In this document: positions 58,819 to 64,000 of the stretch, piece by piece
Layout: every line of letters begins with the position of its first letter
Numbering within the stretch: the first letter of the stretch is position 1
Translations under genes and position numbers: made by a program
From: Microbacterium atlanticum
Lineage (GTDB): Bacteria; Actinomycetota; Actinomycetes; Actinomycetales; Microbacteriaceae
Reading direction: 5' to 3'
DNA length: 64,000 bases
NCBI RefSeq assembly: GCF_015277815.1
Contig: NZ_CP063813.1
Location: 1,178,001-1,242,000 of the forward strand
The notes under the pieces: model-generated
The model's database searches: none
Told to the model about the DNA's origin: nothing
What the model saw: only the letters and a program-made list of their open reading frames with translations

Positions 58819-59144
58819 GCATCGACTGGTTCGCCTTCGTGCAGGTGTTCGCCGCGGCGCTCACCGGCGCGGTGCTCGTGGTGGGCTTCTACGCGCTCGG
58901 CCTGCGCCTCCTCGTGCGCGCGGGCCGTCCGCCGGTCGTCGCGCCGGTGGAGTTCACCGACGCGATCACCGTGATCACCGAGAAGGAGGCCCGCCGCGCC
59001 GAGAAGGCCGCGGCGAAGGCCGCCAAGCGCAGCCCGCTCACCGAGGGTCAGAAGCGCGTCGCGCTCATCGGCGCCTATGCGTGCTTCCTGGTGTGCGCGG
59101 CGGCGGTCCTCGGCGGACTTCTCCTCATCGTCTTCAACCACTGA
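58815..59144 (+). CDS. Small membrane protein coupled to Pit
   Basis: 109 residues: a membrane helix (about 5-33), a cytoplasmic linker with an unbroken basic Ala/Lys/Glu-rich helix (EKEARRAEKAAAKAAKR), and a second helix (about 80-106). No known family function. The start overlaps the Pit stop (ATGA), which ties it to phosphate transport. Pit's own tail is similarly Ala/Lys-rich, so the two tails could interact (speculation). Confidence 0.75.
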   Translation: MSIDWFAFVQVFAAALTGAVLVVGFYALGLRLLVRAGRPPVVAPVEFTDAITVITEKEARRAEKAAAKAAKRSPLTEGQKRVALIGAYACFLVCAAAVLGGLLLIVFNH

Positions 59145-59176
59145 GCCCCGGCGGCGGTGATGACCCCGCGGCGCAA

Positions 59177-59182
59177 TAGGGT
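59177..59182 (+). promoter_or_regulatory. Leaderless-type -10 box (phosphodiesterase)
   Basis: TAGGGT, 6 nt before the ATG at 59189. Confidence 0.6.
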
Positions 59183-59188
59183 GGGCAC

Positions 59189-60094
59189 ATGGTCGCCCGC
59201 GTCCCGTTCGGTCAGTATCCGCCTGCCCGCCGCACGCTGCTGCACCTGAGCGACACCCACCTGCTCGCGGGCAACCGTGCCCTGGGCGGCCGCTTCGACA
59301 CCGCGGCCAACCTCGCCCGCACCCTCGAGGCGGCCGAGGCCACCGGCATCCGTCCCGACGCCGTCGTGTTCACCGGCGACCTCACCGACCTCGGCGAGCC
59401 CGAGGCGTACCGGGCGCTGCGCGCGGCCGTCGAGCCGGTGGCCGAGCGCCTGGGCGCACCCGTCGTGTGGGTCGCGGGCAACCACGACGAGCGGCCTGCG
59501 ATGCGCAGCGCGCTGCTCGACCAGGACGCGAGCCAGCACCCGATCACCGGCGTGTGGGACCTCGCAGGTCTCCGCCTGGTCGCCCTCGATTCCTCCGTCC
59601 CGGGGTGGCACCACGGCGACCTCGACACCGCCCAGCTGGAATGGCTGCGAGGGGTGCTGGCCACGCCGGCTCCCCTCGGCACGATCCTGGCGCTTCACCA
59701 CCCGCCGCTTCCGTCGCACGTTCCGCTGTTCGACATCCTCGAGCTGCGCGACCAGGGCCGGTTCGCCGAGGTGATCGCCGGAACGGACGTGCGGGCGATC
59801 TTGGCCGGCCATCTGCATTACTCCACGAGCGGCACGTTCGCCGGCGTCCCGGTGAGCGTCGCCGCCGCGACGTGCTACACGATGAACCTCGCGCGCGCGG
59901 CCGTCGACGTCAACGGCATGGACGCCGGGCAGTCGTTCCACCTCGTGCACGTGTACGACGACACGATCACCCACGCCGTCGTGCCCGTCGTCGACGCACC
60001 GACCGGCGACGTCTTCTCCGCGGAATGGGTCGAGCGGATGTCGCGGCTCACGCCCGAGCAGCGCCTCGAGGAGTTCTCGCGCAAGCGCGGGTGA
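59189..60094 (+). CDS. CpdA-like metallophosphoesterase (cyclic nucleotide phosphodiesterase type)
   Basis: 301 residues of the calcineurin-like fold. Metal-binding motifs in order: LSDTHL near residue 17, FTGDLTDLG near 63, GNHDER near 98, ALHHPP near 170 and LAGHLHYS near 208. This is the layout of CpdA and Rv0805 class III cyclic nucleotide phosphodiesterases, so hydrolysis of 3',5'- or 2',3'-cyclic nucleotides is likely; other phosphoesters are possible. It is cytoplasmic by lack of a signal. The ATG lies 6 nt after TAGGGT with no Shine-Dalgarno site. Confidence 0.9.
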   Translation: MVARVPFGQYPPARRTLLHLSDTHLLAGNRALGGRFDTAANLARTLEAAEATGIRPDAVVFTGDLTDLGEPEAYRALRAAVEPVAERLGAPVVWVAGNHDERPAMRSALLDQDASQHPITGVWDLAGLRLVALDSSVPGWHHGDLDTAQLEWLRGVLATPAPLGTILALHHPPLPSHVPLFDILELRDQGRFAEVIAGTDVRAILAGHLHYSTSGTFAGVPVSVAAATCYTMNLARAAVDVNGMDAGQSFHLVHVYDDTITHAVVPVVDAPTGDVFSAEWVERMSRLTPEQRLEEFSRKRG

Positions 60095-60148
60095 GCCCGC
60101 ACGGGCGCGCGGCGGTCGCTCCGCAGTGTATGAACGCCCCGTCCCCGG

Positions 60149-60192
60149 TGTACGCCGTGTACAGGCGGCCGCACCCCGCATCCGAGTAGTCT
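60149..60192 (+). promoter_or_regulatory. aspA promoter with inverted repeat
   Basis: TGTAC-N5-GTACA (60149-60163) lies 23 nt upstream of a TAGTCT -10 box (60187-60192). It is a plausible regulator site just above the -35 region. The leader is about 40 nt. Confidence 0.45.
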
Positions 60193-60238
60193 CGAGGCGA
60201 CCCCACACCGCTGTGAACGACCCACGAGGACTGCACAC

Positions 60239-61723
60239 ATGGCTCTGGACGCAATGACGCGAACCCGCACCGAGACCGATTCCCTGGGATCCCTGGAGAT
60301 CCCCGCCGACGCGTACTGGGGCATCCACACCGCCCGCGCGCTGGAGAACTTCCCGATCTCCAAGCGGCCGATCTCGGTGTACAAGGACCTCGTGAAGGCG
60401 CTGGCGATGGTCAAGCAGGCCTCGGCGCGAGCCAACAAGGAGATCGGCGTCCTGGACGCATCGAAGGCCGACCTCATCGACCGCGCGGCGCAGCTGGTCA
60501 TCGACGGCCAGTTCCACGACCAGTTCGTGGTCGGCGTCATCCAGGGAGGCGCCGGCACCTCGACCAACATGAATGCGAACGAGGTCATCACCAACGTCGC
60601 GCTCGAGCTGGCCGGTCGCGAGAAGGGCGACTACGCCTTCCTCTCGCCCATCGACGACACCAACCGCAGCCAGTCGACCAACGACGTGTACCCGACCGCG
60701 ATCAAGGTGGGCCTCGGACTGGACCTGCAGACTCTGCTCGAGGAGCTGGACCTTCTGCGCAAGGCGTTCCTCGCCAAGGCGGTCGAGTTCCACGACGTGC
60801 TGAAGGTGGGGCGCACGCAGCTGCAGGACGCCGTGCCCATGACCCTCGGGCAGGAGTTCCACGGCTTCGCCACGACGCTCGGCGAGGACTACAGCCGGCT
60901 GAAGGAGAACGCCTACCTGCTCTACGAGGTGAACATGGGCGCCACGGCCATCGGCACGGGCATCACCACGCACCCCGACTACAGCCAGGCCGTGCTGCGC
61001 CACCTGCGTGAGATCACCGGACTCGACCTGGACCTCGCGACCGACCTCGTGGAGTCCACCAGCGACACCGGCGCCTTCATGTCGTTCTCGGCGTCCCTCA
61101 AGCGCAATGCCATCAAGCTGTCGAAGATCTGCAACGACCTGCGCCTGCTGTCGTCGGGTCCCCAGGCGGGACTCGGCGAGATCAATCTCCCGGCGCGTCA
61201 GGCGGGCTCGAGCATTATGCCGGGCAAGGTGAACCCGGTGATCCCCGAGGTCGTCAACCAGGTCGCGTTCGCCGTGGCCGGCGCGGACCTCACCGTCACG
61301 ATGGCCGTCGAGGGCGGGCAGCTGCAGCTCAACGCGTTCGAGCCGGTGATCGCGCACTCGATCTTCCAGTCGATCACGTGGATGCGCCGGGGCATGCACA
61401 CCCTGCGCGTCAACTGCGTCGACGGCATCACCGCCAACCGCGAGCGTCTGGGCGCCATGGTCGGCTCGAGCGTGGGCGTCATCACCGCGCTCACGCCGTT
61501 CATCGGCTACGCCGCCGCAGCCGCGCTCGCCAAGGCGGCCCTGCTGACGGGACGCAACGTCGCCGATCTCGTCGTGGAGGCCGGGCTGATGTCGCGGGAC
61601 GAGGTGACAAAGCAGCTCTCGCCGGCCCGCCTGTCGGGACTCGAGACGATCACGGCCGCCATTCCGCTCGTGCAGTCGCCCGAAGACGTCGTCGTCGTGC
61701 AGCGGCCGGCAGACACGCGCTGA
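60239..61723 (+). CDS. aspA: Aspartate ammonia-lyase
   Basis: Reversible deamination of L-aspartate to fumarate and ammonium. 494 residues of the fumarase/aspartase superfamily. The N-terminal TETDSLGSLEIPADAYWG is followed by QGGAGTSTNMNANEV near 101, DDTNRSQSTNDVYPT near 141, the VGRTQLQDAVPMTLGQEF block, and the flexible signature GSSIMPGKVNPVIPE near 321. The neighbouring residues VVNQVAF and QLQLNAFEPV are of aspartase rather than fumarase type. The ATG has an ACGAGGA site. The asparaginase at 7.6-8.6 kb could supply its substrate, but the genes are far apart. Confidence 0.93.
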   Translation: MALDAMTRTRTETDSLGSLEIPADAYWGIHTARALENFPISKRPISVYKDLVKALAMVKQASARANKEIGVLDASKADLIDRAAQLVIDGQFHDQFVVGVIQGGAGTSTNMNANEVITNVALELAGREKGDYAFLSPIDDTNRSQSTNDVYPTAIKVGLGLDLQTLLEELDLLRKAFLAKAVEFHDVLKVGRTQLQDAVPMTLGQEFHGFATTLGEDYSRLKENAYLLYEVNMGATAIGTGITTHPDYSQAVLRHLREITGLDLDLATDLVESTSDTGAFMSFSASLKRNAIKLSKICNDLRLLSSGPQAGLGEINLPARQAGSSIMPGKVNPVIPEVVNQVAFAVAGADLTVTMAVEGGQLQLNAFEPVIAHSIFQSITWMRRGMHTLRVNCVDGITANRERLGAMVGSSVGVITALTPFIGYAAAAALAKAALLTGRNVADLVVEAGLMSRDEVTKQLSPARLSGLETITAAIPLVQSPEDVVVVQRPADTR

Positions 61724-61752
61724 GGCTGTTGCCGCGCGCGGCCGGCGCTCGA

Positions 61753-61758
61753 TAGCGT
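61753..61758 (+). promoter_or_regulatory. Probable -10 box (DUF4190 gene)
   Basis: TAGCGT, 33 nt before the ATG. The leader is about 25 nt and carries GAAAGGCGAGAG. Confidence 0.45.
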
Positions 61759-61785
61759 CGGGGAGACTCGAACGAAAGGCGAGAG

Positions 61786-62280
61786 ATGACCGATCCGCAG
61801 AACCCGGCCGCGCCGGAGCCGCAGCAACCCGCGTCCCAGCCGGCTGCGACCCCGCCCCCCGCCGCTTCGCCGCCGCCGTCCGCCTACAACGCGCCCCCGC
61901 CCGCGTACGGCGCTCCGCCGCCTTCGTACAGTTCGGCGCCGCCTGCCGCGTACGGGGCGCCGGCGGCAGGGCCCGTCCCCGGCAAGACGCTCGGCATCGT
62001 CGCGTTCATCCTGTCGTTCTTCGTCCAGCTGGTCGCCCTGATCCTGGGCATCGTCGCGCTCGTCCAGAGCCGCAAGGCGGGTCACAAGAACGGCTGGGCG
62101 CTGGCCGCCATCATCATCTCCGCCGTGCTGATGGTCCTCGGCGTCATCCTGTTCTTCGCGCTCGTCGTGCCCCTGCTGACCTTCTCGTCGGAGGTGCTGC
62201 AGGCCTGCCAGGCCGTCGACTTCCAGGGCACCGTGGAGGTCCGCGGGCTTCCCGTCGACTGCTCGAACGTCTCCAACTGA
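61786..62280 (+). CDS. DUF4190-type membrane protein with Pro-rich N-terminus
   Basis: 164 residues. The first ~65 are Pro/Ala/Tyr-rich, with repeats of the form PPPAYGAPP. Two membrane segments follow (about 66-90 and 103-130), separated by the short basic loop QSRKAGHKNGWAL, which is the DUF4190 layout. The last ~25 residues are extracytoplasmic with two cysteines. The function is unknown; such proteins are frequent in actinobacteria. It is convergent with the FAH-family gene across a terminator hairpin. Confidence 0.85.
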   Translation: MTDPQNPAAPEPQQPASQPAATPPPAASPPPSAYNAPPPAYGAPPPSYSSAPPAAYGAPAAGPVPGKTLGIVAFILSFFVQLVALILGIVALVQSRKAGHKNGWALAAIIISAVLMVLGVILFFALVVPLLTFSSEVLQACQAVDFQGTVEVRGLPVDCSNVSN

Positions 62281-62290
62281 CCTCCTCGGC

Positions 62291-62316
62291 GGCCGGTGCT
62301 CCACGCAGCGCCGGCC
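62291..62316. terminator. Bidirectional terminator hairpin
   Basis: GGCCGGTGCT (62291-62300), loop CCACGC, AGCGCCGGCC (62307-62316): a 10-bp stem with one G-T pair between convergent genes. Confidence 0.6.
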
Positions 62317-62332
62317 GTCGTGGTGTCCGACG

Positions 62333-63196
62333 TCAGCCGAGGATGCGGCAGTGGGTGGTCAGCGCCCCGATCCCGTCGATGCCGACGGTGACGGTCGACC
62401 TGTCGCGCAGAAAGACCTGCGGATCGCGCGAGTAGCCGGCCCCGCCCGGGCTGCCGGTCGAGATCAGCGTTCCCGGCAGCAGCGTCGCCGACTTCGACAG
62501 GTGCGAGATCAGCGTCGCGACCGGCCGCACCATCTGCGCGGTGGACGCGTCCTGCAGCGTCCTGCCGTCCAGCACCGTCCAGATGTGCAGGCGCTGCGGG
62601 TCGGGCACCTCGTCGGCGGTCACGACGAACGGGCCGGTCGGGGTGAACCCGTCGAACGACTTGCATCGGGACCACTGCGCCTCGGAGTACTGGATGTCGC
62701 GGGCGGTGATGTCGTTGACCACCGTGTACCCCCAGACGTGGTCGAGCGCCTGCTCCGGCTCGACGTCCTTCGCCGGGGTGCCGATGATCACGCCCAGCTC
62801 GGCCTCGTAGTCCACGGACTCGCTCAGCGTCCGCGGCCAGATCGTGGTGCCGTCGTGACCGGCGAGCGAGTTCGGCCACAGCACGAAGACGGTCGGCGTG
62901 GAGTCGGTCTTGAGACCGAGCTCGCTGGAGTGCGCGGCGTAGTTGAGCCCGATCGCCAGGACCACCGGGGGAGCGAGGACCGCGGACGCGTAGCGCATGC
63001 CGTCCAGCGGATGCCGCGACCCGCCGTCGGCCGCGTCGCGCACGCGCGACAGCAGCTCGTGGCCGCCGGCGATCAGCTCCTCGAGGGTTCGTGGTGCGCC
63101 GTCGAACAGCTCTGCCACGATGACCGCCTGGTCGTCCTCGATCAGCGCGAGTCTCGGCCCACCCGACTCGGTCGGCACGACATGGGCGAAGCGCAT
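62333..63196 (-). CDS. Fumarylacetoacetate hydrolase-family protein
   Basis: 287 residues. The C-terminal FAH domain (about 85-285) has GLNYAAHSSELGLK near 92, the metal-binding VDYEAELGVIIG near 130, the catalytic-region TARDIQ near 167, SFDGFTPTGPFVV near 183 and late GTLISTGSPGG. The N-terminal part is the small regulatory-type domain. Members hydrolyse C-C bonds in fumarylpyruvate/acylpyruvate-type compounds or decarboxylate oxaloacetate; the exact substrate is open and no catabolic cluster is nearby. The ATG at 63196 lies 6 nt after a TAGTTT box. It is divergent from the PrsW-like gene. Confidence 0.9.
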   Translation of the reverse strand: MRFAHVVPTESGGPRLALIEDDQAVIVAELFDGAPRTLEELIAGGHELLSRVRDAADGGSRHPLDGMRYASAVLAPPVVLAIGLNYAAHSSELGLKTDSTPTVFVLWPNSLAGHDGTTIWPRTLSESVDYEAELGVIIGTPAKDVEPEQALDHVWGYTVVNDITARDIQYSEAQWSRCKSFDGFTPTGPFVVTADEVPDPQRLHIWTVLDGRTLQDASTAQMVRPVATLISHLSKSATLLPGTLISTGSPGGAGYSRDPQVFLRDRSTVTVGIDGIGALTTHCRILG

Positions 63197-63202
63197 CCTC
63201 CC

Positions 63203-63208
63203 AAACTA
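63203..63208 (-). promoter_or_regulatory. Leaderless-type -10 box (FAH-family gene)
   Basis: TAGTTT on the minus strand, 6 nt before the ATG at 63196; the same hexamer and spacing as the trp leader promoter. Confidence 0.6.
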
Positions 63209-63272
63209 CTCACTCGGCGGCGGGGTGGGCCGCCCGACGGGGCGCGCGCGTCCGCTGCGGCGTTCGCCGCCA

Positions 63273-63278
63273 TAGGCT
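63273..63278 (+). promoter_or_regulatory. Leaderless-type -10 box (PrsW-like gene)
   Basis: TAGGCT, 6 nt before the ATG at 63285. Confidence 0.6.
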
Positions 63279-63284
63279 GTGCGC

Positions 63285-64000
63285 ATGACGCACGACCCCG
63301 GCGCCTCCCGTCCGAGGCCCTCCCTCACGCCGCCGGAGTTCGCCTCCGCTCTCGCGCAGCCCCGCCATGCCGCGCCGGCGGCCATCACCCCTCCCGCGAG
63401 GTCGCCATCGCCGGTGCCCGTCGCCGCGCCTGCGGCGGCTGGCCGCGGTCGGTCCGCGTCGATCTGGATCATCGGCATCCTGGTGCTCATCCTCATCGCG
63501 CTGGTCGGCTACTTCCTCAACGCCCTCGGCCCGGGCGCGTCGATCATCGGGATGGTGCTCGCGCTCATCCCGCTCGCGGGGGTCCTCGTCGCCGTCCGCC
63601 TCGTCGACCGATGGGAGCCCGAGCCGAAGGGGCTGCTGATCCTCGCGGTGGCGTGGGGCGCGATCGCCGCCGTCGGCATCGCCCTGGGAGTCGACCTGGT
63701 GCTCACCATCGTGTTCGGCGGTGCCGACTCCGCCGCCAGGGATGTGATGCGCACCGTGGTGCAGGCTCCGGTGGTGGAGGAGCTCGCCAAGGGGCTCGGC
63801 GTCCTCCTCATCTTCGCGACGGCCCGCCGCGCGTTCGACGGGCCCGTCGACGGCATCGTCTACGGCGCGCTGGTGGGGGCGGGCTTCGCCTTCACCGAGA
63901 ACATCCAGTACTTCGCAGTCAGCTTCATCGAGGGGGGCGCCGCCGAGACGTCCACGACGTTCTTCGTGCGCGGCATCCTGTCGCCCTTCGCACACGTGAT
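63285..64000 (+). CDS. PrsW-family intramembrane metalloprotease (5' part)
   Basis: The first ~238 residues of a membrane protease; the frame is open to the right edge. A Pro/Ala-rich cytoplasmic N-terminus of about 60 residues precedes several hydrophobic segments. The PrsW-type motifs are visible: the Glu pair in VVEELAKGLG near residue 165, FTENIQYF near 205 and a C-terminal histidine in SPFAHV near 237. PrsW-like proteases cleave anti-sigma factors in Bacillus; many actinobacterial homologues have no known substrate. The ATG lies 6 nt after TAGGCT. Confidence 0.88.
   Translation, partial: MTHDPGASRPRPSLTPPEFASALAQPRHAAPAAITPPARSPSPVPVAAPAAAGRGRSASIWIIGILVLILIALVGYFLNALGPGASIIGMVLALIPLAGVLVAVRLVDRWEPEPKGLLILAVAWGAIAAVGIALGVDLVLTIVFGGADSAARDVMRTVVQAPVVEELAKGLGVLLIFATARRAFDGPVDGIVYGALVGAGFAFTENIQYFAVSFIEGGAAETSTTFFVRGILSPFAHV

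Noticed and set aside
1..64000. CRISPR arrays, insertion sequences, integrase/attachment sites, tRNA or rRNA genes, replication origin
   Set aside because: I looked for regularly spaced repeats, transposase or integrase motifs, cloverleaf-type sequences and DnaA-box clusters and found none I could support.

Overview
The window is strongly GC-rich, densely coding bacterial chromosome. Gene content and style point to an actinobacterium of the Microbacteriaceae, most likely Microbacterium or a close relative. Supporting signs are many GTG starts, 4-nt start/stop overlaps, an actinobacterial nusA-ylxR-infB-rbfA block, a dxr / Rip1-type protease / ispG set, an ECF42-type sigma factor with a DGPF protein, an IF2 with a long Ala/Pro/Gly-rich N-terminus, and very common leaderless-type promoters. 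I see no tRNA, rRNA, insertion sequence, prophage or CRISPR array, and nothing that looks recently acquired, except possibly one small nuclease-like gene set between palindromic repeats.

Layout. 1-6.4 kb: end of an ABC exporter, a PP2C phosphatase, an EssC/FtsK-type ATPase with a degenerate second motor domain, and an APC permease. 6.4-10 kb: alanine dehydrogenase and asparaginase, an OsmC protein and a PlsC acyltransferase. 10-23.1 kb: an FKBP lipoprotein, then the MEP-pathway genes dxr and ispG with a Rip1-type site-2 protease. This set is broken up by a MurE-like ligase, the DGPF/ECF42 pair, a PhzE-type anthranilate synthase and a NhaA-DsbA fusion. 23.1-30.5 kb: BenE transporter, an ECF sigma factor with a membrane partner of unknown function, proS, a LOG-family protein, a PPOX-like stress protein and a DUF1206 membrane protein. 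30.6-42.9 kb: a DUF308-lipase fusion, nusA-ylxR-infB-rbfA, mutY, an AbiEi/DUF559-like gene, a nucleoside kinase, truB, two small membrane proteins and ribF. 42.9-47.8 kb: a deoxyribose module (SorC-type regulator, deoC, aldehyde dehydrogenase, and an aldehyde dehydrogenase lacking its catalytic domain). 47.8-64 kb: NRDE protein, coaBC, glycerophosphodiesterase, lipoprotein, SNF2 helicase, pfkA, oligopeptidase B, Pit transporter, CpdA-like phosphodiesterase, aspA, DUF4190 protein, FAH-family hydrolase and the start of a PrsW-like protease.

Two signals stand out. First, a complete transcription attenuator lies in front of the PhzE-type anthranilate synthase: an 11-residue leader peptide with tandem Trp codons, overlapping pause and antiterminator segments, and a terminator. 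Its leader peptide itself appears to start on a leaderless transcript. Second, a TANNNT box followed by 6 nt (range 6-9) and then the start codon precedes 18 genes on both strands, so leaderless transcription is probably a major mode here. Further observations are a structured infB leader, an aldehyde dehydrogenase missing only its catalytic domain, repeat blocks flanking the AbiEi/DUF559 gene, and a heptamer, GGATGCC, that is much more frequent than expected and builds two intergenic hairpins.
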